Origin: Actinoplanes italicus
GTDB lineage: Bacteria > Actinomycetota > Actinomycetes > Mycobacteriales > Micromonosporaceae
NCBI RefSeq assembly: GCF_003001815.1
Contig: NZ_PVMZ01000028.1
Coordinates: forward strand, 1 to 64,000
Reading direction: 5' to 3'
DNA: 64,000 bases
Below are positions 16,548-23,747 of this stretch, piece after piece (the stretch's first letter is position 1; the number at the start of each line of letters is the position of its first letter). Position numbers and translations under genes: made by a program. Under the pieces are notes generated by a model, which was not told the origin of the DNA, did no database searches, and saw only the letters and a program-made list of their open reading frames with translations.

Positions 16548-17036
16548 TTACTTCATGACCAGGATGCCCGTTTCGCGGAACGTGGCAAGGTCGGCGAGGG
16601 CCTCGTCGATCACGAACGACTTCTGTCCGGGAAGCGCGTCCAGCGGGAAGAAACCGGCGTCCACGCTCTCCTCGGTCTGACGGAGCAGCTCACCTTCCCA
16701 GGCGTTCACCACGAAGGTCATCAACACCTGCTGGTACGTGTGCTCGTACTGATTGGTGTAGGTGTAGGCGGTGTAGAACGCGTACGGCGTCAGGGAGGTG
16801 GCCCGCAGGCCGGTCTCCTCCCACAGTTCCCGGACGGCGCACTGCTCCATGCTCTCGCCGAGCTCCATGGCGCCGGCCGGGATCGCCCAGCGATGGTTGT
16901 CGGACCGCTGGATCAGCAACAGCCGGTCCTGCTCGTCGAAGACCAGTGTGCGGGCGCCGACGAAGAAGATCGTGTCGGTGTCACCGACGCTGGCGCGAAC
17001 CCTCCCCAGGTAGGACTCCGCCCAAGTCAGCGCCAT
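16548..17036 (-). CDS. NUDIX hydrolase
   Basis: 162 residues. The Nudix box fits perfectly: G-AMELG-E-SMEQCAV-RE-L-W-EE-T-G-L at about residues 55-77, preceded by RWAIPAG. The family hydrolyses nucleoside-diphosphate-linked substrates with Mg2+ held by the REUxEE glutamates. ATG 17036 has GGGG 7 nt upstream; ATG 17051 would add five residues without a site. It lies between an MFS gene and ku; specificity cannot be told. Confidence 0.88.
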   Translation of the reverse strand: MALTWAESYLGRVRASVGDTDTIFFVGARTLVFDEQDRLLLIQRSDNHRWAIPAGAMELGESMEQCAVRELWEETGLRATSLTPYAFYTAYTYTNQYEHTYQQVLMTFVVNAWEGELLRQTEESVDAGFFPLDALPGQKSFVIDEALADLATFRETGILVMK

Positions 17037-17075
17037 CGGGACACCCCGCATGCAAGACCCATGGGAGAAGCCTAG

Positions 17076-18005
17076 TCATGCCGACTTCTTCGTGGCCTTC
17101 GCGGCCGTAGTGGTCTTCCTCGCGCTCGCGGTCTTCTTGGCGGGCGCCTTCTTGGCGGCGGGTGCGGCCTTCTTCGCAGGAGCACTCTTCTTGACCGCTC
17201 CGTCCGTACCGGATGAAGGGTTTTCGCCTCTTGCCTGCTTCGCACGTTCGACGGAGGCCTTGAGTGCCGCCATGAGGTCGATGGCCGCTGCCGGCGCCTC
17301 CTCGGCCTCCTCCGGCTGGACCACCTCGCGGCCCTCCACCTTGGCGTCGATGACCTCCTGCAACGCGGCCCGGTAGTTGTCGGTGAACTCCTCCGGCTTG
17401 AAGCTGCCGGCCATCGAGTCGATCAGGGAACTGGCCATCGCGAGCTCGGCCGGGCGGGTCTCGATGTCGTCGTCGAGGAAGCCGAATTCGGGCGTGCGCA
17501 CCTCGTCGGGCCACATCATGGTGTTGAGGACCAGCACGTCGTCGCGGACCCGGAGGGTGGCGAGCTGCTCACGCTGCCGGATCGCGATCTTGACGATGGC
17601 CACCCTGTCGGCGTCCCGGAGAGCGTCGCGCAACAGCACGTACGGCTTGGCGGCCTGCCCCTCGGGTTCCAGGTAGTACGCCTTGGCGAAGAGGATCGGG
17701 TCGATCTGCTCGGACGGCACGAATTCCAGCACGTCAATGGCTCGGGACGTGCTCAGGGGCAGCTCGGCGAAATCCTCATCGGTCAAGATCACCATTTCCC
17801 CGCCGCCGATGTCGTAACCCTTGGCGATGTCGTCGTAGGTCACCACCTCACCGTCGACCGAGCAGGTGCGCTGGTACTTGATCCGGCCCCCGTCGGTGCG
17901 ATGCACCTGGTGGAAGCGGATGTCCTTCTCCTCGGTCGCCGAATACAGCTTGACGGCGATCGACACCAGACCGAATGAGACAGCGCCCTTCCAGATCGCT
18001 CGCAT
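17076..18005 (-). CDS. ku: Ku protein, non-homologous end joining
   Basis: 309 residues. The bacterial Ku core starts MRAIWKGAVSFGLVSIAVKLYSATE and spans about 1-240, including CSVDGEVVTYDDIAKGY. The last 60 residues are a Lys/Ala/Pro-rich tail (KKSAPAKKAAPAAKK...), typical of actinobacterial Ku and implicated in DNA contact and end threading. Homodimeric Ku binds double-strand ends and recruits LigD. It is divergent from the ligase gene, 63 bp away, consistent with a shared control region. Confidence 0.96.
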   Translation of the reverse strand: MRAIWKGAVSFGLVSIAVKLYSATEEKDIRFHQVHRTDGGRIKYQRTCSVDGEVVTYDDIAKGYDIGGGEMVILTDEDFAELPLSTSRAIDVLEFVPSEQIDPILFAKAYYLEPEGQAAKPYVLLRDALRDADRVAIVKIAIRQREQLATLRVRDDVLVLNTMMWPDEVRTPEFGFLDDDIETRPAELAMASSLIDSMAGSFKPEEFTDNYRAALQEVIDAKVEGREVVQPEEAEEAPAAAIDLMAALKASVERAKQARGENPSSGTDGAVKKSAPAKKAAPAAKKAPAKKTASARKTTTAAKATKKSA

Positions 18006-18068
18006 GACCTCAGAATGGCATCACTGAGACGCCTGCGTAAGGTGATTGCTTTTGCCTATGGTGATCGA

Positions 18069-19010
18069 GTGCCGGGACCACCACTGTCACCGATGCTCGC
18101 GACCGCGGGCGATCTGCCGGTGGGCGCGGACTGGAGCTACGAGTTCAAGTGGGACGGGGTCCGGGTTCTCGCACTGTTCACCGACGACGCGCCCGCCCTG
18201 TTCGCGCGTTCCGGCGCGGTGGTGACCGCCGCCTACCCGGAGATCGCCGGCCTGCACCTGCCGGAGGGGACGCTGCTCGACGGCGAGATGGTCGTCCTCG
18301 ACGCAGCCGGCCGGCCGTCGTTCACCGCCCTGGCCGAACGCATGCACGTCCGCGACAAGAACCGCGCGTCCCGGCTGGCGATCACCTCGCCGGTCACCTA
18401 TATGGTCTTCGACCTGCTCTTCCTCGACGGGATCGACTACACCGGGCTGCCGTACCTGGCCCGTCGTGAACGTCTCGAGGAGCTAGACCTGGCCGGTACG
18501 CACTGGATGGTCCCGCCGTCGTTCGGCGACGGGGCGGCCACCGCCGCCGCGGCCCGGGAGAACCGGCTCGAGGGCGTGATGGCCAAGCGTTCCGACTCGG
18601 TCTACCTGCCCGGACTCCGATCCGCGGACTGGGTGAAGGTCAAGTTCGACCGCACCGGCGACTACGTGATCGGCGGCTGGCGGCCCGGCGCCCGCAAACT
18701 CGGCGGCCTCCTGATCGGCGTGCCGACCCCGGACGGCCTGGCCTTCCGGGGCCGGGTCGGCGGTGGCATCGGCGCGGCCGCCGAGAAGGATCTCCTCTCG
18801 CGGCTGGCGCCGCTCGCGACCCCCGCTTCGCCCTTCGCTCCCGGTGCGGTGCCGCGAGAGGATTCCAAAGGAGCACATTGGGTACGTCCGGAGCTGGTGG
18901 CCGAGATCCGGTACGGCAACCAGACACCCGACCGCCGTCTGCGCTTCCCCCGCTTCCTGCGGCTGCGTGACGACAAGACGCCCGGAGAGTGTGCCGACGA
19001 TGCCTCGTGA
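18069..19010 (+). CDS. ATP-dependent DNA ligase (LigD ligase domain as separate protein)
   Basis: 313 residues from GTG 18069. The nucleotidyl-transferase motif I is EFKWDGVR with K27 as the AMP-accepting lysine; GTLLDGEMVVLD and EGVMAKR are motifs III/IV, and the OB-fold part has DWVKVKF and a late RYGNQTPDRRLRFPRF. The polymerase and phosphoesterase parts of a full LigD are absent; the polymerase is the next gene. An upstream ATG at 18015 would leave only 9 bp to ku and is rejected. It seals breaks in Ku-dependent end joining. Confidence 0.9.
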   Translation: MPGPPLSPMLATAGDLPVGADWSYEFKWDGVRVLALFTDDAPALFARSGAVVTAAYPEIAGLHLPEGTLLDGEMVVLDAAGRPSFTALAERMHVRDKNRASRLAITSPVTYMVFDLLFLDGIDYTGLPYLARRERLEELDLAGTHWMVPPSFGDGAATAAAARENRLEGVMAKRSDSVYLPGLRSADWVKVKFDRTGDYVIGGWRPGARKLGGLLIGVPTPDGLAFRGRVGGGIGAAAEKDLLSRLAPLATPASPFAPGAVPREDSKGAHWVRPELVAEIRYGNQTPDRRLRFPRFLRLRDDKTPGECADDAS

Positions 19011-19908
19011 CCGGATCCCGGTGGCCATCGAGGGCCGTGACCTCGAGCTCTCCAACCTGGACAAGGTCATGTACCCGGCGGCCGGTTTCACCAAGGGCGA
19101 GGTGATCGACTACTACACCCGGATCTCGGAGTTCATGCTGCCGCACCTGGCGGACCGTGCCGTCACGCGGATCCGCTACCCGAACGGCGTCGACGAGGCG
19201 CACTTCTTCGAGAAGAACAAACCCGGCGGTACGCCTCCGTGGGTGCGCCTGGAGACGCTGCCGGTGCCCGGCTCGACCAAGAGCCGGGAGACCATCGACT
19301 TCGTGGTCGTCGACGAGCTGGCCACCCTCGTCTGGCTGGCGAATCTCGCGGCCATCGAACTGCACACCCCGCAGTGGCGGATCGGCACCGACCCCGACCT
19401 GCTCGTCGTCGACCTGGATCCGGGCGCGCCCGCCTCGTTGAAGGAGTGCTGTGCCGTGGCGGTCCTGATGCGGGACCGGCTGGCCGCCTCCGGGATCGCC
19501 GCGTACCCGAAGACGTCGGGGAAGAAGGGCATGCAGCTGTGCTGCCCGATCTCCGGAACGCAGCCGGCCGAGGTCGTGTCGTCGTTCGCGCGGTCGGTGG
19601 CCGAGGAACTCGCGGCGATGGTGCCCGGCTCCATCACCGCGAAGATGGCCAAGCAGTTGCGGCCCGGGAAGGTCTTCATCGACTGGAGCCAGAACAACGC
19701 GGCCAAGACGACGGTCACGCCGTATTCGCTGCGTGCGGGCTCGTCGCCGACCGCCTCGGCGCCGCTGACCTGGGACGAGGTCGTCGCCATGGCGACCGGG
19801 GAGATGCCGGCCGCGCAGTTCGGATCTTCTCAGGTACTCGAACGGGCCGCTCGTCTGGGCGATCTCATGGCTGACCTCCTTCAACCGGGCCCGGAGGTTC
19901 CCGAGTAG
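19000..19908 (+). CDS. LigD polymerase/primase domain protein
   Basis: 302 residues, the archaeo-eukaryotic-primase-like polymerase domain of LigD. The catalytic VVDLDPG gives the D138-x-D140 metal pair; KTSGKKGMQL and FIDWSQNN are further family motifs. It fills or extends ends during NHEJ. ATG 19000 overlaps the ligase stop by 11 bp; an in-frame GTG at 18991 with GGAG 3 nt upstream is an alternative. The split into two ORFs differs from the fused LigD of Mycobacterium or Pseudomonas but is common in other actinomycetes. Confidence 0.93.
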   Translation: MPRDRIPVAIEGRDLELSNLDKVMYPAAGFTKGEVIDYYTRISEFMLPHLADRAVTRIRYPNGVDEAHFFEKNKPGGTPPWVRLETLPVPGSTKSRETIDFVVVDELATLVWLANLAAIELHTPQWRIGTDPDLLVVDLDPGAPASLKECCAVAVLMRDRLAASGIAAYPKTSGKKGMQLCCPISGTQPAEVVSSFARSVAEELAAMVPGSITAKMAKQLRPGKVFIDWSQNNAAKTTVTPYSLRAGSSPTASAPLTWDEVVAMATGEMPAAQFGSSQVLERAARLGDLMADLLQPGPEVPE

Positions 19909-19923
19909 CCAGCAGTTGTGTAT

Positions 19924-19954
19924 AACTGTTCTAGAACTCAGTTCTAGAACAGTT
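19924..19954. promoter_or_regulatory. 31-bp perfect palindrome, operator of trpBA
   Basis: AACTGTTCTAGAACT and AGTTCTAGAACAGTT are exact complements around a single C at 19939. The structure can also be read as two copies of the palindrome GTTCTAGAAC (19928-19937 and 19941-19950), 13 bp apart. A TATAAC box (19921-19926) overlaps its left edge, and the ribosome site GGAGG of trpB begins immediately after it. A CTAG core is shared with operators of GntR/HutC-type repressors such as DasR (TGGTCTAGACCA), and a GntR/UTRA gene lies just downstream of trpA. Confidence 0.8.
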
Positions 19955-19964
19955 GGAGGCTGTC

Positions 19965-21182
19965 ATGACCGAGGTCGCGTTGCCGCGCCCGGCCACGGGT
20001 GTCACTCGTCCTGCCGCCGGCGTCATGTCCGACCCCGGCTCGTCCGGTCGCTTCGGGGAGTACGGCGGCCGTTACGTGCCCGAGTCGCTGATCCCCGCGT
20101 GCGCCGAGCTGGAGGAGGCGTTCCGCGACGCCTGGGCCGACCCGCGGTTCCGCCGCGATCTCGATCGGCTGCTCGCCGTCCACGCCGGCCGGCCGACCGC
20201 GCTCACCCCGGCCTGGCGGCTGTCCGAGGAGCTCGGCATCAACCTCCTGCTCAAGCGCGAGGACCTGGCGCACACCGGCTCCCACAAAATCAACAACGTG
20301 CTCGGGCAGGCGCTGCTCGCCAAGCGGATGGGCAAGACCCGGCTCCTCGCCGAGACCGGCGCCGGCCAGCACGGCGTCGCCACCGCCACCGCGGCGGCGC
20401 TTCTCGGCCTCGACGCGACGGTCTTCATGGGCGAGGTCGACATCGAGCGGCAGGCCCTCAACGTCTTCCGGATGAAGATGCTCGGCGCCGAGGTCATCCC
20501 CGTCACCAGCGGCACCCGCACCCTCAAGGACTCCACCAGCGAAGCGCTGCGGCACTGGGTCACCTGCGTGGACGAGGCCCACTACTGCCTCGGCTCGGTG
20601 ATGGGACCGCACCCCTACCCCTGGATGGTCCGGGAGCTCCAGCGGGTCGTCGGCGACGAGGCCCGGCGCCAGTGCGCAGCCGAGCTCAGCACTGGCACCC
20701 CCGACTACGTGGTCGCCTGCATCGGCGGCGGCTCCAACGCGGCCGGCACGTTCGCCGGATTCGCCGACACCGGGGCGCAGCTCGTCGGCGTCGAGGCCGA
20801 GGGTGGCGCGGCCGTCGCGTTCGGGCAGGTCGGCGTGCTGCACGGGTTCCGGTCGTACCTCCTGCAGGACGAGAACGGGCAGGTCACCGAGGCTCACTCG
20901 ATCGCCGCCGGCCTCGACTACCCCGGCATCGGGCCGGAACACGCCCACCTCAGGGACACCGGCCGGGCCCGCTACGTCACGGTCGGCGACGCCGAGGTCA
21001 TCCCGGCCCTCCAACGGCTGGCCCGCACCGAGGGGATCCTGTGCGCCCTCGAGTCGGCGCACGCCATCGCCTGGGTGATCCGTGCCGCCGAGTCGGGCGA
21101 GCTCCCACCGTGGTCGACGGTGCTGGTGACGCTCTCCGGCCGGGGCGACAAGGACATGGCGACGCTGATGGAGGCATCGTGA
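19965..21182 (+). CDS. trpB: Tryptophan synthase beta subunit
   Basis: 405 residues. Pyridoxal phosphate binds K108 in HTGSHKINN; GGGSNAAG is the phosphate-binding loop and TLSGRGDKD closes the protein. This is the TrpB1 type that pairs with TrpA to make tryptophan from indole and serine. ATG 19965 follows GGAGG by 5 nt. The gene is not in a full trp operon: trpC and trpE are absent, and the neighbours are NHEJ genes and a GntR regulator. It overlaps trpA (GTGA). Confidence 0.97.
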   Translation: MTEVALPRPATGVTRPAAGVMSDPGSSGRFGEYGGRYVPESLIPACAELEEAFRDAWADPRFRRDLDRLLAVHAGRPTALTPAWRLSEELGINLLLKREDLAHTGSHKINNVLGQALLAKRMGKTRLLAETGAGQHGVATATAAALLGLDATVFMGEVDIERQALNVFRMKMLGAEVIPVTSGTRTLKDSTSEALRHWVTCVDEAHYCLGSVMGPHPYPWMVRELQRVVGDEARRQCAAELSTGTPDYVVACIGGGSNAAGTFAGFADTGAQLVGVEAEGGAAVAFGQVGVLHGFRSYLLQDENGQVTEAHSIAAGLDYPGIGPEHAHLRDTGRARYVTVGDAEVIPALQRLARTEGILCALESAHAIAWVIRAAESGELPPWSTVLVTLSGRGDKDMATLMEAS

Positions 21183-21973
21183 TCGAGACCCACCTGCGGC
21201 GGCGACGTTCCGAAGGCAGGTCGCTGCTGGTGCCCTATGTGACCGGTGGCATCCGAGCCGACTGGATCGACTATCTGACCGCATACGCGCGGGCCGGTGC
21301 CGACGCGATCGAGATCGGACTGCCGTTCTCCGATCCGATCCTCGACGGGCCCGTCATCCAGGAGGCCTCCGGCCGGGCGTTGCGGCGCGGTGTCACGGTT
21401 CGCGGCCTGCTCGACGAGGTGGCAGCGGTCCGGATCGACGTCCCGCTGATCGCCATGACCTACTACAACCTCGTCGTCCACCGTGGCGCAGCCGACTTCT
21501 GCCGTGACCTGGCGGCGGCCGGGATCCACGGGTTGATCGTTCCGGACCTGCCGATCGACGAGTCGGCGTCGCTCGCCGAGGCGGCCGCAGCGGCCGGCGT
21601 CGATCTCACACTGCTGGCCGCGCCGACCACCTCAGCGGAGCGGCTCGCCGAGATCGCCGCGGCGTCCCGCGGATTCGTCTACGCGGTCTCGACCATGGGC
21701 ACCACGGGCGCACAGTTCGCGGCCTCGGGCGGCCGGCTCGCCGCCGACCTGCGGCAGCTCACCGACCGGCCGGTCCTGCTCGCCTTCGGTGTCGCCACAC
21801 CCGATGACGCCCTGACCGCGGTGCAGTCCGCCGATGGGGTCGTCATCGGGGCCGCGCTGATGCGGCGCGTCCTGGAGGGCGGCACACCGGACGAACTCGG
21901 CGCGACCGTGGCCGGGTTGCGCAAGGCGCTCGACCTTGATGCCGGCCGGCTGCCGGACGGCGCTCGACCATGA
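21179..21973 (+). CDS. trpA: Tryptophan synthase alpha subunit
   Basis: 264 residues, TIM barrel. The catalytic pair is visible: E45 in AIEIGLPFSDP and D56 in PILDGPVIQ. It cleaves indole-3-glycerol phosphate to indole and glyceraldehyde 3-phosphate and passes indole to TrpB. The GTG start overlaps the trpB stop (GTGA) and has GGAGG upstream. The last codons and stop are the first copy of a 62-bp repeat that continues downstream. Confidence 0.96.
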   Translation: MIETHLRRRRSEGRSLLVPYVTGGIRADWIDYLTAYARAGADAIEIGLPFSDPILDGPVIQEASGRALRRGVTVRGLLDEVAAVRIDVPLIAMTYYNLVVHRGAADFCRDLAAAGIHGLIVPDLPIDESASLAEAAAAAGVDLTLLAAPTTSAERLAEIAAASRGFVYAVSTMGTTGAQFAASGGRLAADLRQLTDRPVLLAFGVATPDDALTAVQSADGVVIGAALMRRVLEGGTPDELGATVAGLRKALDLDAGRLPDGARP

Positions 21974-22097
21974 TGGCGGCGCTGGGTGTGCTCGGTGTGG
22001 CCGCGCGGCCGGGCTCGGGTGGCGTTCGATCGTGAGGGCGGTGCTGGGTGTGCTCGGTGTGGCCGCGGCCGGGTTCCGGAAGGCGTTCGATCGTGAT
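21958..22097. repeat. 62-bp tandem repeat containing the trpA stop codon
   Basis: The unit GGCGYTCGAYCRTGA is present at 21959, 22021 and 22082, and GCTGGGTGTGCTCGGTGTGG at 21981 and 22043, a period of 61-62 bp. The first TGA is the trpA stop. The GntR start codon lies 18 bp after the third partial copy. Confidence 0.85.
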
Positions 22098-22114
22098 GGG
22101 CCAGACTGTGAGGT

Positions 22115-22825
22115 GTGAGGGTTCCCGCGTACCGGCGCATTGCCGCTGATCTGGCCGACAAGATCCGGGAAGGGACCTATCGGCCGGGTGATGCCCTTCC
22201 GGCGCAGCGGGATCTGAGTGCTCAGTACGGCGTCACGCTGATGACACTGCGTCAGGCACTGCAGGAACTCCGCGACGAGGGACTGATCATCCAGCAGGCT
22301 GGTCGCGGGACGTTCATCGCGCCGGTGCAGGCCGCCTATCGGGTCGACACGCTGCGCAGCTTCGTCGAGGACCTGCGCGAACAGGGCCATGCCGTGACCA
22401 CCGAGGTGCTGTCCGTCTCGCTGGAGGACTCGGCTGACGTCAGCGGGCGTGGGTTGCGACTGGAGCGACTACGACTGCTCGGCGGCAAGCCGGTGATCCA
22501 CCAGACGTCGTGGGTACCGGAGCCGCACGGATCCCGGGTCCGCGGCGAGGCCTTCCGGCTGATGTCGCTTTACGTGGCGCTCGCGGAAGCGGGAGTCACC
22601 ATCGTCCGGGCCTCGGAACGGATCGTTCCGGGCCTGCTCGAAGAGCCGATCGCCGGCCACCTTCAGCGGCCGGTCGGCGGGGCGGTGTTCGTCAGCGAGC
22701 GCACCACCTACGCCATGGACGACCAGCCGGTGGTCCACGATCGAGCCGTCATCCTCGGCGACCTCATGGAGATCCGCGCCGAGCGGGCCGCCACCCGTCT
22801 GTCTCTACAGTGGAGATCGACATAG
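22115..22825 (+). CDS. GntR-family regulator with UTRA domain (HutC subfamily)
   Basis: 236 residues. The winged helix (about 1-68) has YRRIAADLADKIREGTY-type start, LPAQRDLSAQYGVTLMTLRQAL and GRGTFIAP; the UTRA ligand domain (about 88-230) follows. Such repressors bind short CTAG-containing palindromes and release them with small ligands. The gene is downstream of trpBA on the same strand, making it the prime candidate for binding the palindrome before trpB. The GTG start has no well spaced ribosome site and may be leaderless. Ligand unknown; tryptophan, indole or a derivative would be logical. Confidence 0.9.
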   Translation: MRVPAYRRIAADLADKIREGTYRPGDALPAQRDLSAQYGVTLMTLRQALQELRDEGLIIQQAGRGTFIAPVQAAYRVDTLRSFVEDLREQGHAVTTEVLSVSLEDSADVSGRGLRLERLRLLGGKPVIHQTSWVPEPHGSRVRGEAFRLMSLYVALAEAGVTIVRASERIVPGLLEEPIAGHLQRPVGGAVFVSERTTYAMDDQPVVHDRAVILGDLMEIRAERAATRLSLQWRST

Positions 22826-22893
22826 TTGACCAAGGCGGGTGGAGCCCATCGCCCCGCTGCTGGCTTTCAAGGCGGCTTGACGATCAAGTCGCC

Positions 22894-22915
22894 GACCCGT
22901 TCGTCGAAACGGGTC
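22894..22915 (+). terminator. Hairpin downstream of the GntR gene
   Basis: GACCCGTT and AACGGGTC pair over 8 bp with a 6-nt loop, 69 bp after the GntR stop; no U-tract. Confidence 0.5.
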
Positions 22916-22940
22916 AAACCCGCCCAGCGTATGCGTCCTC

Positions 22941-23230
22941 CGAGGCGGGATCCTGAGCGGGAAAGTCCGGGCGTGCGAGTCCGGGCGTGGGAGACCGGGC
23001 GTGGGAGTCCGCGGCGGCGGCCCGGGGAGGATCCGGGGCGGGAAAGTCCGGGACGTGGGGGTCGGGCGGCGGGTCCGAGACCGAGTCCGAGGCGCCGGGG
23101 GCCAGCGCGTGGGAGTCCGGGCGCGGGGGTGCGAGGCGGCGGGTCCGAGGCGTGGGTTCGGGGCGTGGGTCCGAGGTCAGGGGCTCGGGGCGGGGAGGTG
23201 CGTCCGGGCGGCGGTGTCTGCCGCTGGCGT
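22941..23230. repeat. G-rich low-complexity intergenic region
   Basis: About 290 bp dominated on the plus strand by GTCCGGGCGTGGGAG, GGCGGGTCCGAG and GGGGCGGGGAGG variants. G-runs are dense enough to allow quadruplexes. Long frames across it are repeat translations without protein character and I do not call a gene. Confidence 0.7.
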
Positions 23231-23271
23231 ATGCCGGGTCATCCGCAGCGGTGGTTTGCCGGGCTGATGAA

Positions 23272-23730
23272 TCAGGGCTTGATGGCGGCTCGTGCGGCGA
23301 CGAAGGCGTCGAACGTGGCCTGGTCGTCCGGGCTGAAAGCCGCTCGGGGGATCGGGAGCTGGGTTGCGCCGTTCCGTACCATCCAGGCGTGACGGTGGGT
23401 CTTCACCCACGTCACGCCTGGCCAGGTCACTCGCACGTCGCTGGTGGCCGTGTGGACGTGGAGCCCGGTGTCGTCGAGCTCGTAATGGGTCGGCTGGTTC
23501 GCCTGCTGTCGCTGAGGGAACCAGGACAGCAGGGCGAACAGCTCGGGCATCACGACGCAGAACGCGAGCCCGACGATCGGGACCGTCTTGTCCGACTCGA
23601 CGCCGGTGAACAGGATGAGCACCAGACCGATCGCTCCGACTCCCTGGAGAACGTGCCTTCTGGGGAAGGCCTCAAGGCATACGAGACGGAACGTTCGGTA
23701 GGTGAACTGGTGATTCCCCGTGATCTTCAC
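23272..23730 (-). CDS. Membrane protein with YcxB-like C-terminus
   Basis: 152 residues: two membrane spans (about 28-45 and 50-68), then a soluble domain with HYELDDTGLHVHT, VTWPGVTWVKTHRHAWMV and LPIPRAAFSPDD, the layout of YcxB-like proteins. Its GTG start is 17 bp after the stop of the XPB helicase gene on the same strand, so the two may be co-transcribed. Function unknown. Confidence 0.8.
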   Translation of the reverse strand: MKITGNHQFTYRTFRLVCLEAFPRRHVLQGVGAIGLVLILFTGVESDKTVPIVGLAFCVVMPELFALLSWFPQRQQANQPTHYELDDTGLHVHTATSDVRVTWPGVTWVKTHRHAWMVRNGATQLPIPRAAFSPDDQATFDAFVAARAAIKP

Positions 23731-23747
23731 GGATGGAAGTATGTCAG

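Noticed and set aside
18640..19884. Minus-strand frame of 414 codons
   Set aside because: Antisense to the LigD ligase and polymerase genes.
22826..23392. 188-codon plus-strand frame after the GntR gene
   Set aside because: Consists of translated G-rich repeat and overlaps the YcxB-like gene antisense.
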